Positions 47,085 through 57,425 of a stretch of DNA of 64,000 nt are shown here, in pieces. The DNA is from a bacterium BRH_c32 (GTDB lineage Bacteria > Bacteroidota > Ignavibacteria > Ignavibacteriales > Melioribacteraceae). The position numbers and the translations under genes were made by a program. How positions within the stretch are numbered: the stretch's first letter is position 1; every line of letters begins with the position of its first letter. The notes under the pieces were generated by a model. That model worked only from the letters and a program-made list of their open reading frames with translations. It ran no database searches and was not told the DNA's origin. Location of the stretch: positions 1 through 64,000 of the forward strand of contig LOEU01000009.1 in the NCBI GenBank assembly GCA_001516025.1. Direction: 5' to 3'.

Positions 47085-48284
47085 TTAATTTTCAGGAGTA
47101 AGTGTCATGCGCACCATCTCGATCTTAGTTTCATCCGACTTAATTATATGAAATGAGAAATTATCCAACGAAATAGTCTCCCCCTTCTGAGGAATCTTAC
47201 CCGTGATCGAAGAAACTAAGCCCGCAATCGTCTCATATTCTCCATAAGGCAAGTTCAATTCATAATTTTCATTTAAAAAATCAATTTCTACTTTTCCGCT
47301 TAATATATATGTAGTGTCATTAATTTTTCTTATAAGTTTCTCTTCGACGTCATACTCATCCCCTATCTCGCCGAACATCTCCTCAATCAAATCTTCCACA
47401 GTTATAATCCCGGATGTACCGCCAAATTCGTCCACCACCACAGCGAATGAAAAATTATCCGTAAGAAATTGATTCAACATTTCGGAACTTTTCTTAGTCT
47501 CAGGTACATATACCACCTTCCTCATTATAGAAGCAATATCTTTAGGTGACTGAAACATATCCTTTGAAAAAATTATTCCTTTTATATTATCAAGGTTATC
47601 TTCATATACCGGAATTTTAGAATAACCCGAATCGATAAATAGATTCAATGCTTCATCAATATTAGCAGTTATTTCCACTCCCACAATTTGAGTGCGAGCC
47701 GTCATCGCTTCATTAATCTTCTGATTCTTGTTCTCGATAATTTTATTTATTACGTCAGATTCATCTTCTTTGAGTTCCGATATTCCGGGCATCTCTTGAA
47801 TTATCTCATGAAATTCCGCATTCAAATTTATCGGTGTACCAAAGTAAAGATTCGATTGCGGTATCGGTATCGCATTAAATTTACCCAAAACTTTTTCGAG
47901 AAAAATAATCAAAGACTTAATCGGTTTTATTAATAGATAGTATTGGCTTAGATCAAAATCGATCGATGATTTTTTACCGTAATTGAATATCACTATCATT
48001 ATCAAAAATAATATAGCAATTAATAAATAAGAGATAACTATATGAAGAGGATTTATCACAAATAAAATAATTACCGAAAATGAAAACAAGATTGATACTA
48101 TCATTCCGAAAAGTGAAAAGGCATAAATTTCATTATTATATTTAGCCAAGAATGAGCAATAATTTTTGTTCTCTTCGGTCTCATCAAAATGATGAGAATT
48201 AAAACGTACCGCCGCACTTTCTACCAAATAAAAATAATATGCGGAAAATAATGATATTAATAAATAGACGATTATTTTAATCAT
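47085..48284 (-). CDS. CorC/HlyC-type CBS-domain membrane protein
   Basis: This 399-aa protein has an N-terminal membrane part of about four helices (residues 1-105), a CBS pair (about 185-310, with ARTQIVGVEI, YSKIPVYEDNLDNIKGII and VVVDEFGGTSGIITVEDLIEEMFG) and a C-terminal CorC_HlyC domain (about 325-395). The family includes magnesium and cobalt efflux factors and gliding-motility GldE of Bacteroidota. It is the last gene of a minus-strand series, 9 bp after the mutase gene. Ion specificity is unknown. Confidence 0.88.
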   Translation of the reverse strand: MIKIIVYLLISLFSAYYFYLVESAAVRFNSHHFDETEENKNYCSFLAKYNNEIYAFSLFGMIVSILFSFSVIILFVINPLHIVISYLLIAILFLIMIVIFNYGKKSSIDFDLSQYYLLIKPIKSLIIFLEKVLGKFNAIPIPQSNLYFGTPINLNAEFHEIIQEMPGISELKEDESDVINKIIENKNQKINEAMTARTQIVGVEITANIDEALNLFIDSGYSKIPVYEDNLDNIKGIIFSKDMFQSPKDIASIMRKVVYVPETKKSSEMLNQFLTDNFSFAVVVDEFGGTSGIITVEDLIEEMFGEIGDEYDVEEKLIRKINDTTYILSGKVEIDFLNENYELNLPYGEYETIAGLVSSITGKIPQKGETISLDNFSFHIIKSDETKIEMVRMTLTPEN

Positions 48285-48293
48285 AATAAAAAA

Positions 48294-49949
48294 TTAAAAA
48301 ACGGCACTCTCCTCATAGATGCCAAAATGTACTTTCATCCGGGAAACTATCTCTCCCATTGTAACATAATTTTCTGCTGCATTTATTAACGAAGGCATAA
48401 TATTAATATCATTCTCTATCGCATAAGAAATCTCTTTCAAGCACGATTCAACCTTATCATTATCGCGTTCTGCTTTCAATCTATTCAATTCATCTATCTG
48501 CTTCTTTTCCACTCCGGGCGGAATAACCAAAATCGGAATATCAATCTTTTCATTCTCTTCGATAAATTCATTTACGCCTACAATAATTTTTTCCTTACGC
48601 TCAAATTCTTTCTGATATCGATATGCTGCATTAGAAATCTCCTTTTGGAAATAACCCGCTTCAATTGCAGGGATCACTCCGCCGAATAATTCGATCTCAT
48701 TAAATATCTTATTCGCTTTCTCTTCCATTGTATTTGTTAAAGACTCAATAAAATAAGAACCTCCAAGCGGATCGACTGTATTTGTAACTCCCGTTTCATA
48801 TGCAATTAATTGCTGTGTCCTTAATGCTATCTTTACTGCCTTCTCACTCGGTAGCGCAAGTGTTTCATCCATCGAATTTGTATGTAATGATTGCGTCCCT
48901 CCTAATACCGCTGCAAGAGCTTGGAATGCAGTCCTAACAATATTATTCTCCGGCTGCTGAGCTGTTAATGTTACTCCCGCCGTTTGTGTGTGAAATCTTA
49001 ACCACCATGAACGAGGATTTTTTGCACCATACTTTTCTTTCATCTTACGTGCATATATTCTTCTTGCGGCTCTATATTTAGCTATCTCCTCAAAAAAATC
49101 AAGATGCGAATTAAAAAAGAAAGAGATCCTCGGAGCAAATTCATCAACGTCCAATCCCCTTTCAATACAAGCTTCTATATATGCAAATCCATCCGCTAAT
49201 GTATAAGCTAATTCCTGAACAGCAGTCGAACCCGCTTCGCGAATATGATAACCGCTTACAGATACAGGATTCCATTGCGGAATCTCCTTTGTGCAGTATT
49301 CAATCATATCCGTAATAATTCTCATCGAAGGCTTTGGCGGAAAGATAAATTCTTTTTGTGCTATATATTCTTTCAATATATCATTCTGAAGGGTCCCTCT
49401 TAATTTTTCAAAAGAAACTCCCTGCTTCTTTGCTACTGCTAAATAAAAAGCAAAAATAATTGCCGCAGGCGAATTTATAGTCATTGATGTCGATACATCC
49501 GCAAGCGGTATCCCATTAAAAAGTGTTTCCATATCTCTTAAAGAAGATATCGAAACACCGCACATACCCACTTCGCCTTTGCTTAAAGGTGCATCTGCAT
49601 CATACCCCATTAATGTAGGTAAATCAAACGCTACCGATAAACCCGTCTGACCGTGTGATAGTAAATATTTAAATCTTTGATTGGTATCTTCGGGCGATCC
49701 AAATCCTGAGAACTGTCTCATCGTCCACATTTTCCCGCGGTAACCTGTCGGATGTATTCCTCGTGTAAAGGGATATTCTCCGGGATAATTTATATCCTCT
49801 AAAAATCTCTCATCGTCATAAGAAAATGGATCGTAAAGCGGTTCTATTTTTTCGCCTGAAACTGTACTGTATTTATTTCCTGTATCTGAATTGTTGCCTA
49901 TTTTATCTCTGTATTTTTTGTTCTCTTTTTCTACCTGATTCTTGGACAT
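48294..49949 (-). CDS. Methylmalonyl-CoA mutase family, catalytic subunit
   Basis: This 551-aa protein is the TIM-barrel substrate-binding part of an acyl-CoA mutase: [53 protein letters not shown] and [10 protein letters not shown] are all typical. The C-terminal B12-binding domain of single-chain enzymes is absent, so a separate small subunit must exist elsewhere. It interconverts methylmalonyl- and succinyl-CoA (or a branched acyl-CoA) using adenosylcobalamin. It lies 26 bp after mutL. Substrate choice between methylmalonyl and isobutyryl type is not settled. Confidence 0.9.
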   Translation of the reverse strand: MSKNQVEKENKKYRDKIGNNSDTGNKYSTVSGEKIEPLYDPFSYDDERFLEDINYPGEYPFTRGIHPTGYRGKMWTMRQFSGFGSPEDTNQRFKYLLSHGQTGLSVAFDLPTLMGYDADAPLSKGEVGMCGVSISSLRDMETLFNGIPLADVSTSMTINSPAAIIFAFYLAVAKKQGVSFEKLRGTLQNDILKEYIAQKEFIFPPKPSMRIITDMIEYCTKEIPQWNPVSVSGYHIREAGSTAVQELAYTLADGFAYIEACIERGLDVDEFAPRISFFFNSHLDFFEEIAKYRAARRIYARKMKEKYGAKNPRSWWLRFHTQTAGVTLTAQQPENNIVRTAFQALAAVLGGTQSLHTNSMDETLALPSEKAVKIALRTQQLIAYETGVTNTVDPLGGSYFIESLTNTMEEKANKIFNEIELFGGVIPAIEAGYFQKEISNAAYRYQKEFERKEKIIVGVNEFIEENEKIDIPILVIPPGVEKKQIDELNRLKAERDNDKVESCLKEISYAIENDINIMPSLINAAENYVTMGEIVSRMKVHFGIYEESAVF

Positions 49950-49975
49950 ATTACACTCCTTTCATAAGGGTTTAT

Positions 49976-51832
49976 TTAAGTTCTTCCGAATCTCTTATCC
50001 AATTCTTCTAATGGCAATTTAATTACTATCGGTCTGCCATGAGGACAAACATATGGCATAGCACAAGCAAATAGCTGATCGACTAATAGACGCATCTCTT
50101 TATCATCTAACTTGGATCCTGCTTTCACTGCCGCTTTGCATGAAAATGATTTTGCTATGTTATCCGTTACTTCCAAATGTTTTTCAATTTGGTTTTTTCT
50201 AAATTCTCTTAATATTTCTAAAAATGTATCGTTCTCGCTTCCTATTGTAACGTCTCCGGGTACCCCCACAATCTGAATAATGTTTTTATTCAAATATTTT
50301 ATTTCAAAACCGAGTTTTGTAAGATAAGGTGAAATCTCTTTAGAGAGTTCTATATCTGCGGGATCAAGTTCTATACTCTGAGGAAATAATAACTGCTGCG
50401 AAAATGGTATATTTGCCTCAAATGCCTTTAATGCTTTTTCATATAATATTCTTTCATGCGCCACATGTGCATCAATTATCATCAGTCCGCTTTTTATCTG
50501 CGTAAGTATATATTTATTATGCAAAAGAACTATAAAAGGCTCTGATGTATTCTCATCGTCAATATTATTAGATTCATGATATACCTCTGTAATTGCTGCA
50601 TTTCCGCTCTCAAATGGTGATGTAACCGTAGGATCTATATTCGCCGATTTGATATCCTTATTCAAATTATCAAATAATCTATCGATATCATCACCCGAAT
50701 AAATTGAACTCCTTTTTGTTATGCTATTCGGAGTCAAAGCAGGACGATCCGAAAAATCATTTCTTTCCGATTTTCTGAAATCGATAAATTTCAATCTATC
50801 AAGATTACCATCCATAGATTCCGATAATGAAACAGACGGAACAATATCATAAACTTTCAGAGCACCTTTCACTACCGCTTGAACAAAAAGATAGATCTCT
50901 TTCTCGTTTTCAAATTTTACTTCCAATTTCGAGGGATGTACATTAACGTCAATCTTCCTTGGATCAATAGTTAGTGATAAAACAAAAAAAGGATAATCGC
51001 CTTTATCTAATATATTTTCAAACGAAGAATATACTGCATGTGCTACCACTTTGCTTTGTACATAACGATTATTTAAGAAAAAGAATTGTTCTCCCTTATT
51101 CTTCCTTAGATATGCCGGCTTTCCTATAAATCCGTGAATCGATATATATTCTGTTGTTTCCTTCACTTCAAAAATTAAATCGGTGATATTCTCACCGAAT
51201 ATTTTTTGCAGTCTGGCTTCCTTCGATCCTCTCGGATAATCGAATAAAAGCTCATCATCAAGAAAAAACTTGAATGATATCTTTGGGTAGCAAAGTGCCA
51301 AACGCTTAAAAGTCTCTATAATATGCTTTAATTCAGTTGAATTGCTTTTAAGGAAATTTCTTCTTGCAGGTGTATTATAGAAAAGATTTTTTACCGAAAT
51401 CGAAGTCCCTTTCGGTACGTTTCCTTTCTCTTTAATAATTGTATTCGTTTCGTCAAATTTTATAATCGTTCCGAGCTCATCAGATTCTTTTCGAGTCTGA
51501 ATTTCTAAAATCGCAACAGAGGCAATTGAACTAAGCGCTTCGCCTCTGAATCCTAACGTGTTTATCGCATCAAGGTCTTCTACTGTTTTTATTTTACTCG
51601 TGGCATGTCTTTGTACCGATAGAATTGCATCTTCGTCTGACATCCCCTCGCCATCGTCAATCACCTGAATTAAATTTTTGCCCGAATTTTTTATTACTAC
51701 CTCAATAGATGTGGCATTTGCATCAATTGAGTTTTCCATCAATTCCTTAACAACAGATTCAGGTCGATTAACTACTTCACCCGCTGCAATTTTATTTGAT
51801 ATATATTCAGGCAGTATCTTAATTTTTTGCAC
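49976..51832 (-). CDS. mutL: DNA mismatch repair protein MutL
   Basis: This 618-aa protein has the GHKL ATPase domain (ELMENSIDANA, IDDGEGM, TLGFRGEALSSIASV), a linker, and a C-terminal dimerisation domain. Endonuclease-type motifs are present in the C-terminus: D-A-H-V-x2-E-x4-E and CPHGRP. It is thus the nicking form found in bacteria without MutH. The start is GTG at 51832, two bases after the folA stop. It is co-transcribed with folA and thyX. Confidence 0.96.
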   Translation of the reverse strand: MQKIKILPEYISNKIAAGEVVNRPESVVKELMENSIDANATSIEVVIKNSGKNLIQVIDDGEGMSDEDAILSVQRHATSKIKTVEDLDAINTLGFRGEALSSIASVAILEIQTRKESDELGTIIKFDETNTIIKEKGNVPKGTSISVKNLFYNTPARRNFLKSNSTELKHIIETFKRLALCYPKISFKFFLDDELLFDYPRGSKEARLQKIFGENITDLIFEVKETTEYISIHGFIGKPAYLRKNKGEQFFFLNNRYVQSKVVAHAVYSSFENILDKGDYPFFVLSLTIDPRKIDVNVHPSKLEVKFENEKEIYLFVQAVVKGALKVYDIVPSVSLSESMDGNLDRLKFIDFRKSERNDFSDRPALTPNSITKRSSIYSGDDIDRLFDNLNKDIKSANIDPTVTSPFESGNAAITEVYHESNNIDDENTSEPFIVLLHNKYILTQIKSGLMIIDAHVAHERILYEKALKAFEANIPFSQQLLFPQSIELDPADIELSKEISPYLTKLGFEIKYLNKNIIQIVGVPGDVTIGSENDTFLEILREFRKNQIEKHLEVTDNIAKSFSCKAAVKAGSKLDDKEMRLLVDQLFACAMPYVCPHGRPIVIKLPLEELDKRFGRT

Positions 51833-51834
51833 TT

Positions 51835-52311
51835 TTACACTTTTCTCTTATAATCATAAATAACAAAATTTTTTCTTCTATCTTCTTTTTCTAATTCCCA
51901 TTTATCTTCTTCAATTCTTGGGAAGAATCGATCTCCATCAAATGAAAAATCCATAACAGAAATTAGAATACGATCAGCTATCTCCATGGCTTGTTTATAT
52001 ACCGATTCCCCGCCGATTATAAATAGTTTTTTATAATCCTTATCATTACAGTAAGATATGGCATTTTCTAATGAATTAAAATATAAAAATCCGGTAGTGT
52101 CTTCATCATAAGATTTAGAAGTGAGCACCAAGTTCTCCCTCCCCTTTAATGGTTTAGCTATCTCAATCATCGTAGCCGAACCCATAATCATTGGGTAACC
52201 GATAGTACGCTTATTAAAATGAATCAATTCTTCTTTGCAGTACCATGGCTGAATTCCTGCTTTACCAATAGCACCATTACTTGCTGCTGCTGTAATAATA
52301 ATTATTTCCAA
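51835..52311 (-). CDS. folA: Dihydrofolate reductase, divergent
   Basis: This 158-aa protein has the DHFR fold pattern: a NGAIGKAGIQPWYCKEEL start with the acidic catalytic position filled by Glu, GYPMIMGS and a FIIGGESVYKQA cofactor segment. The usual MGRxTxES is changed to MGSATMIE, so the Arg contacting the NADPH phosphate is lost. Its TTG start overlaps the thyX stop by 10 bp, implying translational coupling. ThyX yields tetrahydrofolate directly, so demand for DHFR would be low, which may explain the divergence. Confidence 0.85.
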   Translation of the reverse strand: MEIIIITAAASNGAIGKAGIQPWYCKEELIHFNKRTIGYPMIMGSATMIEIAKPLKGRENLVLTSKSYDEDTTGFLYFNSLENAISYCNDKDYKKLFIIGGESVYKQAMEIADRILISVMDFSFDGDRFFPRIEEDKWELEKEDRRKNFVIYDYKRKV

Positions 52312-53228
52312 GGGATCGAAATGCTTATTTTTTCTAATTTCTGCTCAAATTCTATCCGTTCCAAATTCTGTTTGAGTTCTCCATCTTCTTTTCTTCCGAG
52401 CCATTCAAAGCTATCTGCTTTTGCTACCGCACCCGTATAATCCCCCGAATTAATATAACGTAAGATTTCTAATTCCAACCCCGAAAATGATAATGCATTT
52501 ATATGATAATCTTCAAACGCACTCCATGCTATCGGAACCCATTTTTTTACAATCTCATTGGCAATTGCTTCCGAATATTTTCTTATCTCTAATTGCGCAT
52601 TAGTCTCTAATCTTAAACCAAGAAAATGAAGAAGATTATGAAGATCAATCTTCCAATATGCTTCGGTATAAGTTGATAAAGGTAAATCCTTTCGTGCCTG
52701 CTCTCTTGCTATTCCGGAATTTATTCTATTATTATAAACTTTTTTTGAAAGTTCATGTAAATCTTTTTCTTGATTTGAAAATTCAGCACCTACGACTTCA
52801 TCAATAAAACCTTCGCTCCCTTGTCGATTCGATTTTGATTGAGTGCGCCACTCATTCGGCTTCGTCATCTGAGCCGAATCGATTGCAAGTGAATAACGAG
52901 TAGAATATTCATTCACGTTCGCCGTACGATGCCTAATCCATTGCCTCCAGCAATCCATCGGAACTCTTATATGCAATTTTATTTCACACATCTCGAGTGG
53001 TGTTGTATGATGATGACGAAGCAGGTAGCGTATCAATCCCTGATCTTCTCTGATCTTTTTAGTCCCGCTTCCATAAGATACTCTCGCTGCTTGAACGATC
53101 GATTGATCTGAACCCATATAATCCACTACTCTTACAAATCCATCATCAAGTACTTTAAATGGCTTTCCGAGTATTGCATCTAATTCAGGAACCCTAATCG
53201 ATTCCAATTTTTCAAATTTCTGTTCCAT
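52302..53228 (-). CDS. thyX: Flavin-dependent thymidylate synthase ThyX
   Basis: This 308-aa enzyme has the ThyX signature R99-H100-R101, then N106-E107, S109 and R111-Y112 (RHRx4NExSxRY). It makes dTMP from dUMP using methylene-tetrahydrofolate, FAD and NADPH, releasing tetrahydrofolate. The chain is longer than the usual 220-250 aa and has an extra C-terminal segment with repeated Glu/Leu (LKQNLERIEFEQKLEKI). It abuts the glycerate kinase gene and overlaps folA. Confidence 0.95.
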   Translation of the reverse strand: MEQKFEKLESIRVPELDAILGKPFKVLDDGFVRVVDYMGSDQSIVQAARVSYGSGTKKIREDQGLIRYLLRHHHTTPLEMCEIKLHIRVPMDCWRQWIRHRTANVNEYSTRYSLAIDSAQMTKPNEWRTQSKSNRQGSEGFIDEVVGAEFSNQEKDLHELSKKVYNNRINSGIAREQARKDLPLSTYTEAYWKIDLHNLLHFLGLRLETNAQLEIRKYSEAIANEIVKKWVPIAWSAFEDYHINALSFSGLELEILRYINSGDYTGAVAKADSFEWLGRKEDGELKQNLERIEFEQKLEKISISIPWK

Positions 53229-54383
53229 CTATTTTCCCCTAAACATTTCAATTGAAGATAACATTTTATCTATCGATTTTTCAATCCCGATTTCCCAATT
53301 CGCAATCGAATCTTCGATAGAATCAAAAAACTTATTCATTTCTATAACGGTTATTTTATCACTCGATTCAATATTTTCTGCTATTCCGCAAATTAATATA
53401 ATCTCTTTATCATGCTTTATTGCAGAATCAATAACAATCCCGATTGCCTTTTCAAATTCATTCTGATTATCCACTTTCCCTTCACCGGTAATAACCAGAT
53501 CAGATTCTGAAATTGCCTTTCCCAAATATAAATAATCATTAATAAAAGATTTAGCATCAATTTTAGTGGCCTTAAAAAATAATTGGAATGCTGCAGCTAT
53601 TCCGCCCCCTGCTCCAACTAGATCATCTCTTCTTATTCCGTGTGTTTCATATATTTTTAATAATTTTATAAACGATTCATCTAAAGCTCTTGCTTCATCC
53701 GGCGTAGCCCCTTTCTGAGGTCCGTAAACTAATGAAGCTCCTTTTTCGCCCGTTAATGGATTGATACTATCGACTACTATCTCAAATTTTATATCATCCG
53801 GGATTTCAGGCAGTACAATCCTTTCCGTTAATTCAAAATTCTCCGGAAGTGCATTAAGCTGGAAATTCAATCGATCCAAAAGTTGAAATCCAAAAACCGA
53901 TAGCATTCCGATACCAAAATCATTAACTCCCGTACCGCCAATACCTATTACTATCTTATTAAAATCGATCTCACCAAATCTCTTTTGATTTATTAAATTA
54001 TGTATCAGTAATCCCATCGGATATGATGACATCTTTAGTATCTCTCTCTGATCTTTCGCTACAGAACTGATTCCAATTGTTTTTGCAGATTCTATATAAA
54101 CTGTTTTTTCACTCTCACAATATGCTGCTTCCACATTTATTTGAGAATTAAGAAGTGTATTGGGAATAGTGAAATTCAATAACTTAACTTCTTTTGAAAG
54201 AGCTATTATATTAAGAAATCCATCGCCTCCATCTGAAAGTGGAAGCAATTGAAATCTAAATTTATCTTTATTAGATGAGAGTTTTTCTTTTAAGATTTTG
54301 GAAATAAGCAGAGAGACTTCTGAAGAATCCGCACATTCTTTAAATGAATTTGGTGCTATTAGAATTTTCTTAGAGTATTGCAA
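53229..54383 (-). CDS. Glycerate kinase (GlxK/GarK type)
   Basis: This 384-aa enzyme of the GlxK family phosphorylates glycerate. It has the LIAPNSFKECADSSEVS start, the IGGTGVNDFGIGML loop, YGPQKGATPDEARALDE and the LVITGEGKVDNQN signature. Its TTG start at 54383 overlaps the HIT-gene stop by 14 bp, and its stop abuts the thyX ATG, so the three genes are translationally coupled. Whether it makes 2- or 3-phosphoglycerate is not clear from sequence. Confidence 0.92.
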   Translation of the reverse strand: MQYSKKILIAPNSFKECADSSEVSLLISKILKEKLSSNKDKFRFQLLPLSDGGDGFLNIIALSKEVKLLNFTIPNTLLNSQINVEAAYCESEKTVYIESAKTIGISSVAKDQREILKMSSYPMGLLIHNLINQKRFGEIDFNKIVIGIGGTGVNDFGIGMLSVFGFQLLDRLNFQLNALPENFELTERIVLPEIPDDIKFEIVVDSINPLTGEKGASLVYGPQKGATPDEARALDESFIKLLKIYETHGIRRDDLVGAGGGIAAAFQLFFKATKIDAKSFINDYLYLGKAISESDLVITGEGKVDNQNEFEKAIGIVIDSAIKHDKEIILICGIAENIESSDKITVIEMNKFFDSIEDSIANWEIGIEKSIDKMLSSIEMFRGK

Positions 54384-54867
54384 AAGCTTCTATTAATTTT
54401 TTCTTAGTATCAAGTAGATCTTGCGAAATTACTTTCACTTCGCCAAGGACTGGCATAAAATTGGAATCGCCGATCCATCTCGGAACAATATGAAAATGGA
54501 TATGATCCTCAATACCAGCTCCCGCAGCTTTTCCCAAATTAGCACCATAATTAATTCCATTCGGATTCATTATTTGCTTTAGCGCTGTAATTGAAAGCTT
54601 CGTGACTCTATTTACTTCCAATAATTCTTCATCACTTAAAGTTAGAAAATCAGATGTATGTCTTTTCGGTACGATTAATAGATGACCGCTATTATAAGGA
54701 TACAAGTTGAGCATTACGAGTGTATGCTCAAATTTTTTGATTAACAGAGAATTAACTGAACTAATATCTTCATTAATTGCATTGCAGAAGATACAGTTAT
54801 TTTCAGTTTTTTCTGATTTGAATGAATCTATATAGGCAGAGCGCCAAGGCGACCAGAGTTTTTCCAT
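54370..54867 (-). CDS. HIT-family hydrolase
   Basis: This 165-aa protein carries the histidine triad His122-x-His124-x-His126 (HIHFHIV) and an N-terminal CxxC pair (C25, C28). Members split nucleotide-phosphate bonds, for example in AppppA or AMP-lysine. The start is ATG at 54867 (MEKLWSPWR). An in-frame ATG at 54885 lies inside the terminator hairpin of the previous gene and would add six unlikely residues. It leads a coupled series with glycerate kinase, thyX, folA and mutL. Confidence 0.92.
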   Translation of the reverse strand: MEKLWSPWRSAYIDSFKSEKTENNCIFCNAINEDISSVNSLLIKKFEHTLVMLNLYPYNSGHLLIVPKRHTSDFLTLSDEELLEVNRVTKLSITALKQIMNPNGINYGANLGKAAGAGIEDHIHFHIVPRWIGDSNFMPVLGEVKVISQDLLDTKKKLIEAFAIL

Positions 54868-54877
54868 AATATAAATA

Positions 54878-54897
54878 GGCGGCATTTTATTGCCGCC
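54878..54897 (-). terminator. Terminator after the EF-G paralogue
   Basis: GGCGGCA and TGCCGCC form a 7-bp G/C stem with a 6-nt loop, starting 9 bp after the EF-G-like stop; on the minus strand TATTTAT follows. It separates that gene from the HIT-led operon and fixes the HIT start downstream of it. Confidence 0.75.
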
Positions 54898-54906
54898 TTT
54901 ATTAAT

Positions 54907-57000
54907 TTATTCTTCAGCTTCTTTTGATTTTTGATATTCGTCAATAATTTTCTGTTGAACGTCTTTTGGTACTTCTTCGTAATGTGAGAATTGAGTTGTA
55001 TGCGTTCCGCGCGCTTGCGTTAATGAACGCAATTGAGTTGAATATTTATAGAGTTCAGAAAGCGGTACTTTCGCTTTAATTATCTGATAATTTTCATCCG
55101 AATCCATTCCGAGAATCTTTCCTCTTCTTCCTGATACATCACCCATTACATCACCCATGAATTCTTTAGGTATCTTTACATCAATATCATATATTGGTTC
55201 AAGAATAATCGGTTTTGCTTCTTGGAATCCTTTTCTAAATGCCTGCGATGCAGCTATCTTGAATGAAACTTCGTCTGAATCCACATCATGATAACTACCA
55301 AAAAATAGAGTAACTTTTACGTCAATTACTTTACTTCCTGTTAAAACACCTTTAGCCATAACCTCTGCTAAACCTTTTTCCACTGCAGGTATAAATCTGC
55401 CCGGAACTACTCCTCCTACGATTGCATCAACAAATTCAAAACCTACACCACGTGGCTGTGGTTCTAATTTTAACTGAACATGTCCATATTGACCTCTGCC
55501 GCCTGATTGTTTTTTGTGTTTGTATTCGGCGTTCTCACATACTGCTTTAATTGTCTCGCGATATGGTATGCGTGGTTCAATAAGTTCTACATCAACGTTA
55601 TATCTATCTTTTAACATTTTTACTGCTAATAATAATTGTAACTCCCCTTGTCCTGATACAACTGTCTGACCTAATTCAGGTTCAAATCTTACGTTTAATG
55701 TTGTATCTTCTTCATGTGCTGTGTGTAACCCCGAAGAAATTTTATCTTCATCACCCTTTGATTTTGGTTTAATTGCAGCACGATATACAGGATTTGGAAA
55801 TGCTAATTCAGGTAATAAAACATTCAAACTTTTTGAACATAATGTATCGGCTGTATGACTGTCTTTTAATTTCACTACCGCTCCGATATCACCGGCATTC
55901 AATGTGCTTACGTCTGTTCTCGTTTTTCCGTTTAGCACAAATAATTGACCCAATCTTTCTGTTTTGTCTTTGCGAGTATTTAGAATATCGAGTCCGGGAC
56001 GTAAAGACCCTGAATAAACTTTGAAAATTGAAAGCTCACCTACATGCTGTTCCGATAATGATTTGAAAATTAATAATGCCGGTTCCCCATTTGGATCACA
56101 TTTAATTTCAACTTCTTCATCAGTATCCTTATTAATAGCGATTGCAGCTGAACGATCAGCCGGCGACGGTAAATAATTTACCGTGAAATCTAAAAATGAA
56201 TTTAATCCTACCCCTTTTGTAGCAGAAAGCGCAAATGCCGGAATTAATCCTAAATTAATTATAGCTTTTTTTAATCCGCTTTTTAATTCATCCTCATTTA
56301 ATGTGCCTTCTTCAAAGAATCTATTCATTAATTCTTCATCGGATTCTGCAATCTTTTCAATTAGCTCTTCGCGTAACTTCTCTGCCTGCTCTTTTAGATC
56401 GGCAGGAATATCAGATTCTGTTACTTTCTTAGAACCCGATTCGCCATAGGTAACTAGTTTCATCTTCAATAGATCAACTATCGAATTAAATGCTAAACCC
56501 TCTTTAGCAGGAAATGTTACAGGAATGATATCATTGCTTAATAATTCTTTGGCCTGCTCTAATGTTTCAAAAAACTTTGAATGCTCACTATCGCATTTAT
56601 TAATTATAACTGCAGCAGGAACCCTTTTGTCCTTTATAAAACCCCATGTCTGCTCAGTGGATACTTCGATTCCTTCTGCGCTTTTTATTACCGATACTGC
56701 TGTATCAACTACATGAAGACCTGCAATTACCTGACCAATAAAATCAGGGAACCCGGGTGTATCAATAATATTTACTTTAGTGTTATTCCATTCTAAGTGA
56801 AGTGGTGCAAGAGAAATAGATATCTGTCGCTCTATCTCATTCGGGTTGTAATCTGCTACTGTGTTTCCTTCTTCAATTCTGCCGATTCGATTAATCTCAC
56901 CGGCTTGAAATAAAAAATTCTCAGCGATTGAAGTTTTACCACTGCTGCCATGTCCTACAAAAGCAATGTTGCGGATATTCTCGGGATTATACTCTTTCAA
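54907..57000 (-). CDS. Elongation factor G-like protein
   Basis: This 697-aa GTPase has the full EF-G domain order. Its G1 loop is GHGSSGKT (residues 16-23), not the AHIDAGKT of main EF-G. The G3 motif is DTPGFPDF and the G4 motif is NKCD in place of NKMD. These changes mark the second EF-G lineage (EF-G-II type), whose members may act in ribosome recycling or have reduced translocase activity. The start is TTG at 57000, with GGAG nine bases upstream. A terminator follows. Confidence 0.9.
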   Translation of the reverse strand: MKEYNPENIRNIAFVGHGSSGKTSIAENFLFQAGEINRIGRIEEGNTVADYNPNEIERQISISLAPLHLEWNNTKVNIIDTPGFPDFIGQVIAGLHVVDTAVSVIKSAEGIEVSTEQTWGFIKDKRVPAAVIINKCDSEHSKFFETLEQAKELLSNDIIPVTFPAKEGLAFNSIVDLLKMKLVTYGESGSKKVTESDIPADLKEQAEKLREELIEKIAESDEELMNRFFEEGTLNEDELKSGLKKAIINLGLIPAFALSATKGVGLNSFLDFTVNYLPSPADRSAAIAINKDTDEEVEIKCDPNGEPALLIFKSLSEQHVGELSIFKVYSGSLRPGLDILNTRKDKTERLGQLFVLNGKTRTDVSTLNAGDIGAVVKLKDSHTADTLCSKSLNVLLPELAFPNPVYRAAIKPKSKGDEDKISSGLHTAHEEDTTLNVRFEPELGQTVVSGQGELQLLLAVKMLKDRYNVDVELIEPRIPYRETIKAVCENAEYKHKKQSGGRGQYGHVQLKLEPQPRGVGFEFVDAIVGGVVPGRFIPAVEKGLAEVMAKGVLTGSKVIDVKVTLFFGSYHDVDSDEVSFKIAASQAFRKGFQEAKPIILEPIYDIDVKIPKEFMGDVMGDVSGRRGKILGMDSDENYQIIKAKVPLSELYKYSTQLRSLTQARGTHTTQFSHYEEVPKDVQQKIIDEYQKSKEAEE

Positions 57001-57039
57001 CGTTAAATCTCCTTACAAATACACATGTTAATTAAATGA

Positions 57040-57420
57040 TTACTTGGTTTTATATCGACTCCAGAAAGTAGTGATGCCCTTATACAAAGCTTTCAAATTT
57101 GTAATTAGATCGCCCGCCGGAAAATCCTGACTTCGGAGAATTGAAAATGGAGTGAAATATTTAATCTTTTCTTTTACTTTCTCGATCGTATTCTCTATTT
57201 CATCCCAATAATATTCTGCTCCGGTTATTATCTTGTTAGATTTATCAATCGAATCATTCAAATTTTCCAATACCGGTATTGCGGTATCTACCAATTTCGA
57301 TATGTCTTCCTGCATCTTCTCTACTTTATCTACTACCTTTTTAAGGTAGTAGATAAATGAGATACATAATGCCGAAGCAGATAATGCTAATATTATTAAA
57401 AATATATCAAGCACATTCAT
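57040..57420 (-). CDS. DUF948-like membrane protein
   Basis: This 126-aa protein has one N-terminal membrane helix (IFLIILALSASALCISFIYYL) followed by a long helix (about residues 28-85) with heptads such as VEKMQEDISKLVDTAIPVLENL. This is the DUF948 pattern, seen in Gram-positives and Bacteroidota beside YtxH genes, as here (5 bp gap). The pair are envelope-associated proteins of unknown mechanism, linked to stress in some species. Confidence 0.75.
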   Translation of the reverse strand: MNVLDIFLIILALSASALCISFIYYLKKVVDKVEKMQEDISKLVDTAIPVLENLNDSIDKSNKIITGAEYYWDEIENTIEKVKEKIKYFTPFSILRSQDFPAGDLITNLKALYKGITTFWSRYKTK

Positions 57421-57425
57421 ATTGA

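Noticed and set aside
54868-54885. Upstream ATG for the HIT gene
   Set aside because: It lies within the terminator stem-loop of the previous gene, and homologues start at MEKLW.
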